NCBI GenBank assembly: GCA_020848735.1
Contig: JADLHO010000060.1
Span: forward strand, 1-35,737
Length of the DNA stretch: 35,737 nucleotides
Reading direction: 5' to 3'
Source of the DNA: Planctomycetota bacterium
Lineage (GTDB): Bacteria > Planctomycetota > UBA1135 > UBA2386
The position numbers and the translations under genes are program-made. Shown here one piece after another: positions 10,104-20,766 of the stretch (the stretch's first letter is position 1; the number at the start of each line of letters is the position of its first letter). The notes beneath the pieces were generated by a model, which did no database searches, was not told the origin of the DNA, and worked only from the letters and a program-made list of their open reading frames with translations.

Positions 10104-10976
10104 TCAACGCGCGAGCGCGTCGACGAAGAAGTCCGTCACCAACGCTTCGAACGCGGCGCCCTCCCTGCGCCACGGCGTCGCATGCCCGCTGCCGTGCGCA
10201 CGGTGGAAGCGCTTGGGTTCCGCGGCGGCGCGGAAGAGTTCCTCGCCGAGCGCGAGAGGGAGGATGTGGTCCGCGTCGCCGTGCACGACCAGCAGCGGTC
10301 GCCCGGCGATGCGCGGCAGCGCGTCGATGGGCTCCGGGCCGCCGGAGACGAGCCAGGGCACGAGCCACGCGAGCGCGGGTGCCTGCGCGCGGGCGGCGTC
10401 GCGCCAGCGTGGGAAGCTCGACTCGACCACGAGCGCGCGGACCGCAGGCCGCTCCGCCGCGGCGAGGATCGCGATGGCGCCGCCGAGGCTGTGGCCGAAG
10501 ACCAGCGTGCGCCGGGGTTCGTGCGTCGATGCGAGGTCGATCGCCGCGAGCGCATCCGCGACGAGCCCCTCGCGCGTCGGCGTCCCCTCGCTGTGGCCGT
10601 AGCCGCGGTAATCGAAGAGGAGCACGTCGAAGCCGCAGCGCGGCAGCCAACGCACGTCGGCGAGGTGCAACGAGACGTTCGCCGCATTGCCGTGGCAGAA
10701 GACCACGATCCCGTGGCGCGGGCCCGTGGCCTTCAGCATGAGTCCGTGCAGCGCGACGCCGTCCTCGGTGCGGATGCGGCAGTCCTCGGCCACGAGCCCG
10801 AACTCACCCGGCGCATGGAAGACGCGCTCGGCCCCGTCCGGCCAGAAGAACCAGGCGTCGGCGCGTCCCCGGCCGAAGAGCAGCACGGCGAGGATCGCGA
10901 GCGCGGCGATCGCACGCCGCCGCGCGCGCGAGGGGCGGCCAGGTGCCGTGGGCGGGGCGGCCATCGCCCGCAGCAT
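10104..10976 (-). CDS. Membrane-anchored alpha/beta hydrolase
   Basis: 290 residues. A basic N-terminus is followed by one hydrophobic segment (AIAALAILAVLLF, about 22-34), so the enzyme is probably membrane-anchored or exported. The catalytic core has the BEM46/ABHD13-like layout: FCHGNAANVS as the oxyanion loop, FDYRGYGHSEG, nucleophile S163 in GHSLGG, acid D234 or D236 in VHGDADHI, and H265 in GSGHATPW. The family covers serine esterases, lipases and peptidases, so the substrate cannot be named. ATG 10976 and the internal ATG at 10964 are both possible starts. The gene sits 30 bases after the beta-helix protein and 47 before the subtilase, all on the minus strand. Confidence 0.88.
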   Translation of the reverse strand: MLRAMAAPPTAPGRPSRARRRAIAALAILAVLLFGRGRADAWFFWPDGAERVFHAPGEFGLVAEDCRIRTEDGVALHGLMLKATGPRHGIVVFCHGNAANVSLHLADVRWLPRCGFDVLLFDYRGYGHSEGTPTREGLVADALAAIDLASTHEPRRTLVFGHSLGGAIAILAAAERPAVRALVVESSFPRWRDAARAQAPALAWLVPWLVSGGPEPIDALPRIAGRPLLVVHGDADHILPLALGEELFRAAAEPKRFHRAHGSGHATPWRREGAAFEALVTDFFVDALAR

Positions 10977-11006
10977 CGCCGCGGGCGCGGGCCGCGTCGA
11001 CCGCGC

Positions 11007-14000
11007 TCACTCGATCGAGACGACGACCGGGTTGCTCGTATTGCCCGCGGGGAAGAAGGCGGGCAGTCCGATCGCCTGGAACGCGAAGGGCTGCGGGCCG
11101 ATCAGGGTCGCGGGGATCGTGAGCGAGGTGCCGCCGTTCGTCGGCCAGATCACGATGTCGAAGGGGCCGCTGGGATCGACGAAGAGCGGGCCGAAGTTCA
11201 GCAGCGGCAATCCGGTGTCGAGCGGCAGGCCCAGCGCGAGCGCGGCGAAGAGGATCGCCGGCGACGAGCTGGTCGTCGGCGTGATCACGCCGCCCGGCCG
11301 CGGATCGCCCGCCACGAAGAGCAGCACGTGGTCGAACTCGTTCGCGCCGATGTCCACGCGCGCGGTGCCATCGAGATCGCCGTCGAGCACGCGCGGGAAG
11401 CCGAGCGCGTCGCGACCGATCGTCGCATCGAGCGGGTCGCCGCGGTCGAGGAGCGGCGAGTCGATCGCGAGCCGCAGATCTCCTGCGCCCGCGGCCACGA
11501 AGCGCGGATCGAGGTCGAGGTTGCCGCTGCCCCCGACGATGCCCGGACCGTTGCTGAACGAGATCTGATCGACCGCGAAGCCGACGAAGCCTGCGCCGTT
11601 GCCGTACGCGAGCGAGCTCCGCACGACGCCGACCCAGCTCGGCTCGCGGCGCACGCCGTGACCGCTGTTGTAGGCCGCGCTCGCGCGCAGCAGGGGGAAC
11701 GCGCCGCCCAGGAGCTGGAACCCGTGGCCGAGGTTCGCGAACGCGACGAGGTCCTCGGCCGACGCCGCCGCGCGCAACGCGAAGCCCCCGTAGCCGCAGA
11801 ACTCGACGCGGCTGCGCCGCAGGGTCACGGCGGGACCGGCCAGGTCGAGCCCCGGCCAACCGCCGTAGCCGGCCCAGCGGATCAGCGCCTGCTCGATGTG
11901 ACCGGTCGCACTCGCCGCGAGCTGGATGCCGAACCACTGGTTCGCCGCGGGCAACGTCGCGTTGCCGTTCTGGTTCGTGTCGCCGCCGAACGCGTCGTCG
12001 TGCATGGACGTGAAGACGGTGGGCCCGGCGACGTCGAGGCGCCCCTGCACGATCACCGCGAGCGACGAGCCGGGCTTGAGCACGATGCCCGGGCCCAGGG
12101 CGAGCGCGCGGCCCGCCGGCACGACGATGTGGTCGGAGTAGACGAGCACGTCGTCGATGAGGTTGCGCCGCGTCACCGCGGCGTCCGCACCGAGCTGCGT
12201 CGTGTCGACGCGCACGAAGTTGCCCCCGCTGCACGCGCTCGCGACGTTGTCGGTGAAGCCCGCAAGGGCCTCGAATGCGACGCCGCTGATCGCCGGTCCG
12301 CCCGCGATGCGTTCGAACGCGCAGCGCGTGAGCGTCGGACGCGAGCTCGGGATGCAGTGCACGGCGGTCTGGCCGGAGTCGGTGAAACGACACTCGACGA
12401 AGACCGGCGCCGCTGCGGCGATGTCCGCGAGCGCCCAGCCGCCGTAGCCGCCGTAGCGGAACGTCGCGTGCTCGAGCCGGCTCGCGTCGGAGCCGGCGCG
12501 GAAGGCGACGCCGTACCACTGGTTCGGCGCGGGTGTCGTGGCGTTGCCGTTCCGATTGGTGTCGCCGCCCGCGGCGTCGTCGTGGATCGAGGTGAAGATG
12601 ACGGGGGCAGCGGCGCTGCCCTGGGCGACGAGCGTGCCGTCGATGCCGACCGCGAGCGGCACGGCGAACTTGACGATGAGCCCGGCCTCGAGCGTCAAGG
12701 TGAGCGCAGCCGGCACGGTGATGTGGTTGGTGACGACCAGCAGGTCGCCGATGCAGTTGCTCGTCCGCAGGGTCACCGTCTCGGCGAGCACGGTGCGATC
12801 GACGCGGACGTAATCACCGCCGCTGCAGCCCGTCGCCGTGTTGTCGGCGAAGCCCATGACGCTCTCGAAATCGAGTCCGAAGACCGCCGGGCTCCCGGCG
12901 ATCCGTTCGAAGCGGCAGCGTGTGACGCTCGGCCGCGAGCTGCCCTGCACGGCGAGGCCGCCGTAGCCCGCGTCGCTCACGGTGCAATCGGTGAGCTGTG
13001 GCCGACCGGCCTGGACGTCCACCTGAGGCCAGCCGCCGTAGCCGCCGTAGCGCAGGATCGCGTGCTCGAAGCGACTCAGGTCCGCGCCGGAGCGGAGCTG
13101 GATGCCGAACCACTGATTCGGCGCGGGCGAGCTCGCGTTGCCGTCGCCATTCGTGTCCCCGCCGGCGGCGTCGTCCGCGAAGCTCGTGAGCACGACGGGG
13201 TTCGTCGCCGTGCCGGCGAGGATCAGCGCACCGTCGATCCCGAACGCGAGACGCGGCCCCGACTTCATCACGACGCCTTCGCCGAGCGTGAGCGAGAGGC
13301 CGGCCGGCACGCTGACGTGATCCGTGTAGACCAAGGCGCCGCCGGGACAGTTGCGGGCGCCGAGGCTCACCGACGCGACGAGGGTCGTCCGCTCGAGTCG
13401 CGCGTAGTTCCCGCCCGGGCAGTCCGCGAGGTCGGAGTCGAGCACGCCCTGCATCGCCTCGAGGTCGATGCCGAAGATCGCGGGAGCGCCGCTGATGCGC
13501 CGGAAGCTGCAGGAGCTCACGCTCGGGAACGAGCCGCTGCGAACCGCCAGGCCACCCATGCTGCCGTCGGTCAGGCTGCACGCCGTCAGCGTCGCGCTCG
13601 AGGCGACGAGCTCCGCGAGCGCCCAGCCCCCATAGCCGCCGTAGCGGACGGTCACGTGCGCCAGCGAACTCGCGCCCGAACCGGCGCGCAGCAGGACGCC
13701 GAACCACTGCCCCGACGCGGGTGAACTCGCTCCGCCGTTGCCGTTGGTGTCGCCGCCGGCCGCGTCGTCGTGGATCGACGTCAAGACGATCGGCGCGCCG
13801 CTCGTCGCGACGGCGAGGAGCGTCCCATCGACGAAGAAGGCCGTGCGCTCGAACTTGACGACAGCGCCGGCCTGGATGCTCAGGGTGCGTCCGCTCGGCA
13901 CCGCGAGATGGGCGCCGGTCACGTGGTAGACGTTGCCCGCGAGCAGGGGCCCGCCGTGGCCGTCCCAGAGTTCGCCGCCGATGGGGATCTGGGCGGAGAG

Positions 14001-14048
14001 CGCCGAGGCGAGGGCGAGGACCGGGATCGAACGGAGGATGGGCTTCAT
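11007..14048 (-). CDS. Secreted right-handed parallel beta-helix repeat protein
   Basis: 1013 residues starting at ATG 14048, which gives a signal peptide ([20 protein letters not shown]); upstream in-frame sequence to 14306 looks non-coding. The body is four long tandem units of about 198 residues, each with a [ST][15 protein letters not shown] segment, an NQWFG motif, RYGGYGGW and a V-PAG-L-L-G-G-V-K strand pattern, typical of pectate-lyase-like parallel beta-helices. A final segment reads LDPRF...[16 protein letters not shown]..., the usual end of such helices (choice-of-anchor or right-handed helix proteins), then a ~100-residue beta-rich tail. No catalytic residues of a known lyase are obvious; a surface structural or polysaccharide-binding role is plausible. 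First gene of the minus-strand run 14048 to 8455. Confidence 0.85.
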   Translation of the reverse strand: MKPILRSIPVLALASALSAQIPIGGELWDGHGGPLLAGNVYHVTGAHLAVPSGRTLSIQAGAVVKFERTAFFVDGTLLAVATSGAPIVLTSIHDDAAGGDTNGNGGASSPASGQWFGVLLRAGSGASSLAHVTVRYGGYGGWALAELVASSATLTACSLTDGSMGGLAVRSGSFPSVSSCSFRRISGAPAIFGIDLEAMQGVLDSDLADCPGGNYARLERTTLVASVSLGARNCPGGALVYTDHVSVPAGLSLTLGEGVVMKSGPRLAFGIDGALILAGTATNPVVLTSFADDAAGGDTNGDGNASSPAPNQWFGIQLRSGADLSRFEHAILRYGGYGGWPQVDVQAGRPQLTDCTVSDAGYGGLAVQGSSRPSVTRCRFERIAGSPAVFGLDFESVMGFADNTATGCSGGDYVRVDRTVLAETVTLRTSNCIGDLLVVTNHITVPAALTLTLEAGLIVKFAVPLAVGIDGTLVAQGSAAAPVIFTSIHDDAAGGDTNRNGNATTPAPNQWYGVAFRAGSDASRLEHATFRYGGYGGWALADIAAAAPVFVECRFTDSGQTAVHCIPSSRPTLTRCAFERIAGGPAISGVAFEALAGFTDNVASACSGGNFVRVDTTQLGADAAVTRRNLIDDVLVYSDHIVVPAGRALALGPGIVLKPGSSLAVIVQGRLDVAGPTVFTSMHDDAFGGDTNQNGNATLPAANQWFGIQLAASATGHIEQALIRWAGYGGWPGLDLAGPAVTLRRSRVEFCGYGGFALRAAASAEDLVAFANLGHGFQLLGGAFPLLRASAAYNSGHGVRREPSWVGVVRSSLAYGNGAGFVGFAVDQISFSNGPGIVGGSGNLDLDPRFVAAGAGDLRLAIDSPLLDRGDPLDATIGRDALGFPRVLDGDLDGTARVDIGANEFDHVLLFVAGDPRPGGVITPTTSSSPAILFAALALGLPLDTGLPLLNFGPLFVDPSGPFDIVIWPTNGGTSLTIPATLIGPQPFAFQAIGLPAFFPAGNTSNPVVVSIE
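11640..13990 (-). repeat. Four ~594-base in-frame tandem repeats
   Basis: Equivalent bases of the repeated GGDT-N segment begin at 13747, 13153, 12559 and 11977. The spacing is 594, 594 and 582 bases, i.e. 198, 198 and 194 codons. The copies differ by many substitutions, so they are old protein-level duplications and not recent DNA amplification. Confidence 0.85.
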
Positions 14049-14229
14049 GGCTGTGGTTCGCGCTGACCCCTCGCCCCGATCGCGAGAGTCCGCGACGAAG
14101 GGCTCAACCCCCGCGCGGCCGGAGCTCTTTCGAACGGGGAACCGCGCGGCACCCGGTGCCCGCGAAACTCGACGTTGCCCGGAGCGACCCGGACCCGCGA
14201 TGATCCCGCGCCGCTCGCGGAGCCCGATC

Positions 14230-15282
14230 ATGACCACGACGAAGCACGCCTTCCCCAAGCTCCACAACGCCACCTGGCCGGGACTCGTCGGCAAGGAGGA
14301 GGGCACGGATCACCCGCCGATCGGGCTCGACCGCATGCTCGACCTCACCGCGGCGGCGCGCGTCGACGGCCAGAAGTTCGACGGCGTCGACCTCTTCCTC
14401 TTCGCCCCGCATACCTCGATCGACGCGAGCGATGCAGAGCTCCGCGAACTCGCGGACAAGGTCACGAAGCGCGGGCTCGTGATCGGCTCGCTCGTCGCTC
14501 CCGTGTGGCCACCGACGGGCGGTGGCTCGGCGATGGGCACTCCGGCGCAGCGCGCGGCCTTCCTCACCCAGGTGAAGAAGGCCTGCGGCATCGCCGAGCG
14601 GCTGCGCCGCATGGGCGTGCGCCCCTACGGTCTCGTCCGCATCGACTCGGCCTGCGGCGTGACGGATTGGTTGAAGGACCCCGAGAACAACCAGAAGACC
14701 ATCGCGGCGACGTTCAAGGAGGCGGCCGACATCGCCGCGGCGCACGGCGAACGCCTCGCGGCGGAAGGCGAGATCTGCTGGGGCGGCATGCACTCCTGGC
14801 GGCGGATGGTCCAGCTCCTCGAGATGGTCGGCCGTCCCGATGTGCTCGGCTTCCAGGCCGACATGGCGCACACGCTGCACTACGCGCTCGGCACGAATGC
14901 GCCGGAGGACGCACTCCTGCCGGCCGGCTTCGACTGGAAGGACCAGGCCGTCCTCGACGCCGCCTACACGAAGCTCACCGCGGCCCTGCGGCCGTGGACG
15001 CGCGACTTCCACGTCGCGCAGAACGACGCGACGGTCTTCGGCTCGGGCTCGCACGACAAGACCGGTCGCCACTGCCTGCCCAAGGACCGGAACGGGAAGC
15101 TCGACATCGCGCGCCACGCGGGCTACTGGCTGCGGGGCAACGACGGCAAGCCCACGCGCGCGGTGCAGCACCTCTGCTGGGACGGCTGCATGTTCCCGAA
15201 TCGCACGATGGAGGATCCGCAGACCTGGAACGAGATCCTCGGCGCCATGATCGCGGTGCGGAACGCCCACGGCTGGTCGTGA
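14230..15282 (+). CDS. TIM-barrel sugar isomerase/epimerase-like protein
   Basis: 350 residues in the xylose-isomerase-like TIM-barrel family (sugar phosphate isomerase/epimerase). Likely metal and substrate residues lie at strand ends: E181 in EGEICWGG, D211 and H214 in QADMAH, H261 in DFHVAQND, and D318 in CWDGCM. The start is ATG 14230 because GGAG (14219-14222) is 7 bases upstream; ATG 14200 is in the same frame but lacks this. The gene is followed 16 bases later by a Gfo/Idh dehydrogenase, a pairing common in planctomycetes and Verrucomicrobia, where such enzymes often handle keto-sugars or polyols. The exact substrate is unknown. It is probably cytoplasmic; no signal peptide is visible. 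Confidence 0.87.
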   Translation: MTTTKHAFPKLHNATWPGLVGKEEGTDHPPIGLDRMLDLTAAARVDGQKFDGVDLFLFAPHTSIDASDAELRELADKVTKRGLVIGSLVAPVWPPTGGGSAMGTPAQRAAFLTQVKKACGIAERLRRMGVRPYGLVRIDSACGVTDWLKDPENNQKTIAATFKEAADIAAAHGERLAAEGEICWGGMHSWRRMVQLLEMVGRPDVLGFQADMAHTLHYALGTNAPEDALLPAGFDWKDQAVLDAAYTKLTAALRPWTRDFHVAQNDATVFGSGSHDKTGRHCLPKDRNGKLDIARHAGYWLRGNDGKPTRAVQHLCWDGCMFPNRTMEDPQTWNEILGAMIAVRNAHGWS

Positions 15283-15284
15283 TC

Positions 15285-15293
15285 AGGAAAGGA
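15285..15293 (+). promoter_or_regulatory. Strong ribosome binding site for the Gfo/Idh gene
   Basis: AGGAAAGGA lies 5 bases before ATG 15299, directly after the stop of the isomerase gene, and fixes the start of the downstream gene. Confidence 0.75.
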
Positions 15294-15298
15294 CAGCG

Positions 15299-16444
<1,146 letters not shown>

Positions 16445-16472
16445 GCGGGCGCCGCTCCCTTCCGGTGCGGTG

Positions 16473-17459
16473 ATGGAACACCGTCGCCTGGGCCGCACCG
16501 GCCTGACGCCGTCGATCCTCGGTTTCGGCACCGCGCCGCTCGGCGACGTGTTCGGCAAGCTCGACGAGCGCGAGGCGATCGCCGCGGTCCACGCGGCGAT
16601 CGACGCGGGCGTCGACTGGTTCGACACGGCGCCGCTCTACGGCTTCGGGCTCGCGGAGGAGCGGCTCGGCAAGGCACTCGTGGGGCGGCGCGACCGCGTC
16701 TTCGTCGCCACGAAGTGCTGCCGCGACGGCTTCGAGCGCTTCGACTTCTCCGCGGCGCGCGTGGCCGCGAGCCTCGACGAATCGCTGCGCCGGCTGCGCA
16801 GCGACCACGTCGACCTCTTCCAGATCCACGACGTCGAGTTCGGGGACCGCGAGCAGATCCTCTTCGAGACGATCCCCGCGGCGTTGCGACTGAAGGCGAG
16901 CGGCAAGGTGCGCGCCGTCGGCATCACCGGCCTGCCCGTGCGCTACCTGCGCGCCTTGGCCGAGCACAGCGACGTCGACGTCGTCATGTCGTGGGCCAAC
17001 CTCAATCTGCTCGTCGACGACCTCGACACCGAGCTCGTGCCGCTCGCGCGCCTGCGCGGTTTCGGGCTCATTTCCGCCTCGCCGCTCCTGCAAGGGCTGC
17101 TCAGCGAGCGCGCGCCGCCGAGCTGGCATCGCAGTCCTGCCGCGGTGAAGGCGCTCGCCCCGCGGCTCGCCGCCGAGTGCCGCGCCGCGGGGACCGACCT
17201 CGCGTCGGTGGCGATCCGTTACGCGCTCGAGTACCCGCACGTCGCCTCGACGATCCTCGGCCTCTCGTCGCGCGCGGAGCTCGAGGCCGCGTTGGCGGCC
17301 CTGGCCCGCCCGATCCCCGATGGCCTCCTCGAACGCCTCGCGGCGATGACCGCACCCGCGAAGAACCAGCTCTGGTTCGAAGGCCGTCCCGAGAACAACC
17401 TCGCGCCGCGGGATGCCCGACGCGCGCCGGCGGCCTGCCCGCTCGTGACCCACGCGTAA
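16473..17459 (+). CDS. Aldo/keto reductase, L-galactose-dehydrogenase-like
   Basis: 328 residues starting at ATG 16473; the frame is open upstream only because it overlaps the preceding gene. The AKR tetrad is present: D51 and Y56 in WFDTAPLYG, K81 in VATKCC, and H119 in FQIHDVEF. The segment GLISASPLLQGLLSERAPPSWH closely resembles the plant and bacterial L-galactose/L-fucose 1-dehydrogenase branch, which oxidises aldoses to lactones with NAD(P). With the TIM-barrel isomerase and Gfo/Idh enzyme upstream it probably serves sugar catabolism; the precise sugar is inference. The C-terminus (about 300-328) extends past the barrel. Cytoplasmic. Confidence 0.9.
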   Translation: MEHRRLGRTGLTPSILGFGTAPLGDVFGKLDEREAIAAVHAAIDAGVDWFDTAPLYGFGLAEERLGKALVGRRDRVFVATKCCRDGFERFDFSAARVAASLDESLRRLRSDHVDLFQIHDVEFGDREQILFETIPAALRLKASGKVRAVGITGLPVRYLRALAEHSDVDVVMSWANLNLLVDDLDTELVPLARLRGFGLISASPLLQGLLSERAPPSWHRSPAAVKALAPRLAAECRAAGTDLASVAIRYALEYPHVASTILGLSSRAELEAALAALARPIPDGLLERLAAMTAPAKNQLWFEGRPENNLAPRDARRAPAACPLVTHA

Positions 17460-17460
17460 G

Positions 17461-17483
17461 GGACGGCGGGTCGCGGTCCGTCC
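17461..17483 (+). terminator. Hairpin after the aldo/keto reductase gene
   Basis: GGACGG (17461-17466) pairs with CCGTCC (17478-17483) around an 11-base loop, one base after the stop. No T-run follows. It would fit the end of the 14230-17459 operon. Confidence 0.35.
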
Positions 17484-17529
17484 ACCTGCTCTCTGCGCCG
17501 GTCCGCTTCGCTGGAGAGCAGCGCGAGGC

Positions 17530-17535
17530 CATACT
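17530..17535 (+). promoter_or_regulatory. Candidate -10 element, leaderless-type
   Basis: CATACT ends 7 bases before ATG 17543, with TTCGCT at 17507-17512 as a weak -35 at 17-base spacing. The 12 bases 17531-17542 match 35480-35491 before the sigma-factor gene at 11 of 12 positions. Confidence 0.35.
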
Positions 17536-17542
17536 CCGCGCC

Positions 17543-19306
17543 ATGTGGCTCGCATTCCGGAGGATGCCCTGGCCCCTGCGCGCGCTGGTCTGGCTCTACG
17601 CCGTCCACGGCGTCGTGCGCGTCGTGGGATGGGTGATCTCGCGCCTCGGCGAGGGGGTCGATCCGCTCTCTCGGCTTCTCTATGGCATTGCGGTGCTCGT
17701 GGCCGCGGTCCAGCTCTTCCGTGGCCGCCGGGACGGCCTCGATCTGCTCCTGCTGCACAACGCCTTGGTGCTCGCGGCCGCGGCGCTCGGGATCTGGCGC
17801 GAGGGCGGGTTCCACGATGTCCGGACGGCGAGTGCGGTCGCGGGGCTCGTCGTGCTGACCGCATACCTCGCCTGGTGCCGCGTGCGGTTGCGCTGGCGTG
17901 AGCGAGGCAGCTATGGCCATTGGATGTCCGATCCCACGGTGCGCCAGGATGCCGCCGCCTGGTTCGCGGAGCGCGACCGCATCGTCGAGCGGGATCTGCG
18001 TGAGGCTCCGGATCCGGACGAGGTCGTGCGCGAGCTGCTCGCGGGCGCCGACCTCGAGCTGGTGCGCTTTCGCATCCAGGCCCGACCGGAGCATTACGAG
18101 GCGGCGCTGAGGCGCGCGGTCGTCGATCCGGCGTTCGACGAGCGGGAGAAGGCGTTGGCCATGCTGATCGACAGGTTGCCCGAGCGCGCCCTGGCGGAGC
18201 TCGCCCCGAAACTCGTCGCGCGCGTGCAGCTCGTCCCGCCAGAAGCACGCGGCCACCTGAAGGCACGGCTCGCCGCGACGGGGGACGCGTCCCTGGCTCC
18301 CTGGATGGTCACCGAGCTGGCCGGTGAGCATGGCTCGCAGCTCGCCAGGGGACTTGCCGAAGCGCTGCGGCAGGGCCGAGTCGGCGACGATCTCCGCCGC
18401 GTGGTCGAGCCCGCCCTGCGCGCCCAGGTCGCGAGCGGGGCCGCGGCGGGCGCGGCCTACGAGGCGCTCGCGCGACTCGACCCGGAGCTGCCCCGACGCC
18501 TCCTCGCGGCGGCAGCTTCGCTGGAGGAGCAACCGTTGCGGGGACTGGTCGCCTTGGTCGACGCGAAGATCCCGCTGCCCGCGGAGACTCTGCAACTCTG
18601 GCGTCGACTGCGCGACCTGCGTCAGTGGTTCTGGTGCTGGCGGCTGATGGAGCACCTCACGGTGCCCGACGACGAGCTGCGTGACCTGCTGACGAGAGCA
18701 GAGGCCGGGTTCGGTGATGCGCCCTCCGTGCATGGCGACTATCGCGGCGATGGTCCGCGCTATGCGCGGCTTTGCCACACGCGTGCGCTCGAGCAGCTCC
18801 TGGCGCGCAGCGGCCGTGAGGTAGAGGCTCTGCTCGAACGTGCGATCGAGCGTTCGCTCGAAGTGGTCAGCGATACCGCTGCGACTCTGCTGCTGCGCAT
18901 GCACGGCCTGCCGGAGGACTGGAAATTCGGGCGCCGCGAGGATCTCACGGAGAAACAGCGCTGGCTGCGATGCCTCTCGCTGTCGGACTCGCTGGCGTGC
19001 AACGGCGGGCTCGAACACGTGGTCGACTGTCTCGACGACGAGGAGATGGTGCTGTTCGAGTCCGCGCTCGCTGCCATCGCTCCACCGGAGCCGCGCGAGG
19101 TCTGGCGCGAGGCGCTGCTCCTCATGCTGGGGGAACGAGCGACGAGCGATCGGCGTGAGCGCCAGACCGTGCTCATGGCGCGTTACGACGCCGTGGAGCA
19201 CCGTCTGAGAGAGCTGTCCGAGGCGTACTACCGCTGCCGATGGCAGCTCGACGTGGCCATGGTCCGTTTCGCGATCCTGCACCGGCGGGAGCTGTACGGC
19301 GGCTGA
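17543..19306 (+). CDS. Membrane protein with DUF4375-like C-terminal domain
   Basis: 587 residues starting at ATG 17543. The first ~115 residues contain about four hydrophobic helices (roughly 12-34, 45-60, 67-84 and 94-112). A long Arg/Glu/Leu-rich soluble region follows, with helical-repeat character (about 130-450). The end, from about 455, has SLACNGGLEHVVDC...E and a Trp/Tyr-rich tail resembling the DUF4375/DMP19-like domain (NGG-x-x-x-F/V core). DUF4375 proteins are often found in polymorphic-toxin and immunity settings, but no toxin gene is adjacent here, so a function is not assigned. It stands alone between two hairpins, with its own candidate promoter. Confidence 0.7.
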   Translation: MWLAFRRMPWPLRALVWLYAVHGVVRVVGWVISRLGEGVDPLSRLLYGIAVLVAAVQLFRGRRDGLDLLLLHNALVLAAAALGIWREGGFHDVRTASAVAGLVVLTAYLAWCRVRLRWRERGSYGHWMSDPTVRQDAAAWFAERDRIVERDLREAPDPDEVVRELLAGADLELVRFRIQARPEHYEAALRRAVVDPAFDEREKALAMLIDRLPERALAELAPKLVARVQLVPPEARGHLKARLAATGDASLAPWMVTELAGEHGSQLARGLAEALRQGRVGDDLRRVVEPALRAQVASGAAAGAAYEALARLDPELPRRLLAAAASLEEQPLRGLVALVDAKIPLPAETLQLWRRLRDLRQWFWCWRLMEHLTVPDDELRDLLTRAEAGFGDAPSVHGDYRGDGPRYARLCHTRALEQLLARSGREVEALLERAIERSLEVVSDTAATLLLRMHGLPEDWKFGRREDLTEKQRWLRCLSLSDSLACNGGLEHVVDCLDDEEMVLFESALAAIAPPEPREVWREALLLMLGERATSDRRERQTVLMARYDAVEHRLRELSEAYYRCRWQLDVAMVRFAILHRRELYGG

Positions 19307-19316
19307 GACCGGCGCG

Positions 19317-19333
19317 CCGCCGGGCCACGGCGG
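19317..19333 (+). terminator. Hairpin after the DUF4375-like gene
   Basis: CCGCCG pairs with CGGCGG around a 5-base loop, starting 11 bases after the stop at 19306. A second small hairpin (ACGGGC-GAA-GCCCGT, 19374-19388) lies further on. Neither has a T-tract. Confidence 0.38.
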
Positions 19334-19487
19334 GCGTCCCGCAGCGGGGCAGGGGCGACAATCGCGGTTGGCAACGGGCGAAGCCCGTCGCGGTCGACCG
19401 GCTGCGTCCAGGTTCGAGCCGGGCATCGTGCACTCGCGAGAGGATGGTCTAACCTCGCAGACGATGCCGATCTTCGAGTCCGCGGTG

Positions 19488-20585
19488 ATGCGTCGTCGGG
19501 AGTCCGTCCTGTTGCTGTCGATCGCAGCGTCGGCGATCGCAGGCGTGTCGATGGCGAGGCCCATCTCGGCACAGGGACCCGGCGTGATCTCCCCGCCCTA
19601 CTTCGCGCAGCACGAGGGCTACGTCGGGATGGGACTGCCCTTCGGCGCCGACAACGCGATCGTCACCGGCACGCGCTACCAGCAGTTCCAATCGGAGTTC
19701 GTCGGCCAGGCCATGACGATCGCCGCGATCTCGCTGCGGGCGGACCAGGACGGCGGCAGGCGCAGCGGCCTCGCGATGAACGTCGATCTCGAACTGAGGA
19801 TCGGCCCGACCGCGCTCGCGAACGCGACGACGAACTTCAACGCCAACTACAGCGCGCCGGCGGTCGTCGCGATGAGCCGACGCGTGCTGAGTCTCCCGGC
19901 GCGCAGCGGCGAGGCGACGAGCCTGCTCGGGCCCTTCGACGTCACGCTGCCCTTCGATCAGCCCTACGCGTACGACGGCCTCACGCAGTTCGCGTGGGAG
20001 ACCATCTGCCGCAGCTCCGTGGATTACCGGACCACGACCTACGAGAGCGACTTCGTGGTCCCGCAGGTCAACGCGGGGACCGTCGGGACGGGCTTCGCCA
20101 CGCGCTCGCTGGGCGGCGGCTGCAATGGCTACGAATTGACGCCGAGCGGGGGCCTGCAGACCGGTGCCAGCCCGAACCTGATCCTCGGACTCGCCGCGAC
20201 GGCGCACCGCTCGCTCGTCGGAACGCCGACCGCCATCGCCATCGGCGTCGCCGATCCGGCCATCCCGCTGGTGAGCCCGCTGTGCACGAGCACGTTGCAC
20301 ACCGATGCCCTCATCGTCGTGGCGGGCTCGCTCGACAATGTCGGCCGCTACCTGCTCGGCGTGACCCTGCCCTGGCAGCCGATCTGGTCGCAGACGGAAT
20401 TGACGGTCCAGGCGGCCTTCGTCCGCCCCGGCGGTCTCGCCTTCTCGCGGGGGCTGGTCGTCCAGATGCCGCAGGCGCCGCCGCCGGCCCCGGGCAATGC
20501 CAACCTCGTCGGCCTCGGTCTCGCTCCGGCGACCGGTTCCTTCGTCGACCACGGCCGTCAGCTCGTCGTGCGCTTCACGCCCTGA
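19488..20585 (+). CDS. Secreted beta-rich protein of unknown function (paralog 1)
   Basis: 365 residues from ATG 19488, chosen because it opens a normal signal peptide (MRRRESVLLLSIAASAIAG...ISAQ); ATG 19464 is eight codons upstream. The mature part is Thr/Ala/Gly-rich with alternating hydrophobic residues, as in beta-sandwich proteins. About residues 20-200 share a layout with the next gene: an opening about position or pattern, L-D-L-P-F-DY-DG-L-F/V strands. The C-terminal segment (from about 250) has the P-L-...-L-x-x-P-...-QA-F-...-S-x-G-L-V-V-x-M layout seen in many planctomycete secreted proteins. No enzyme motif is visible. Likely surface or extracellular. No close family could be named. 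Confidence 0.75.
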   Translation: MRRRESVLLLSIAASAIAGVSMARPISAQGPGVISPPYFAQHEGYVGMGLPFGADNAIVTGTRYQQFQSEFVGQAMTIAAISLRADQDGGRRSGLAMNVDLELRIGPTALANATTNFNANYSAPAVVAMSRRVLSLPARSGEATSLLGPFDVTLPFDQPYAYDGLTQFAWETICRSSVDYRTTTYESDFVVPQVNAGTVGTGFATRSLGGGCNGYELTPSGGLQTGASPNLILGLAATAHRSLVGTPTAIAIGVADPAIPLVSPLCTSTLHTDALIVVAGSLDNVGRYLLGVTLPWQPIWSQTELTVQAAFVRPGGLAFSRGLVVQMPQAPPPAPGNANLVGLGLAPATGSFVDHGRQLVVRFTP

Positions 20586-20755
20586 GCGACCGCTGCGATC
20601 CTCCGGCCGATGGGGCCGTCGAGCCGCGGGAGCGGAGCCCGAGCGATGCGGTGTGGCGAGTCGAGTCGCGACGATTGCGACGCATCTCCATGGGCCCTCG
20701 TCGACGGTCCACGGGCTAGCCTGCGTTCCCGACTCGTCGTCTCCCACCTCGAACC

Positions 20756-20760
20756 GAGGA
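20756..20760 (+). promoter_or_regulatory. Ribosome binding site for the 20767 gene
   Basis: GAGGA lies 6 bases before ATG 20767. TAGCCT at 20715-20720 could be a -10 element, leaving a leader of about 40 bases, unlike the nearly leaderless arrangement of other genes here. Confidence 0.5.
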
Positions 20761-20766
20761 CTCTCG

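Noticed and set aside
10057..10650. N-terminal extension of the subtilase frame
   Set aside because: A signal peptide begins at 10056 and the upstream residues are antisense-phase sequence of the alpha/beta hydrolase.
10098..13724. Open plus-strand frame of over 1,200 codons opposite the beta-helix and hydrolase genes
   Set aside because: The translation is Arg/Ala/Glu-rich with no domain, and the minus strand has clear signal peptide, repeats and catalytic motifs. High GC makes stop codons rare in such shadow frames.
11977..13750. Regularly spaced repeats as a CRISPR or recombination array
   Set aside because: The spacing is 594 bases and the repeats are in-frame, diverged protein units.
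14049..14306. N-terminal extension of the beta-helix frame
   Set aside because: It overlaps the divergent isomerase start and precedes a clean signal peptide at 14048.
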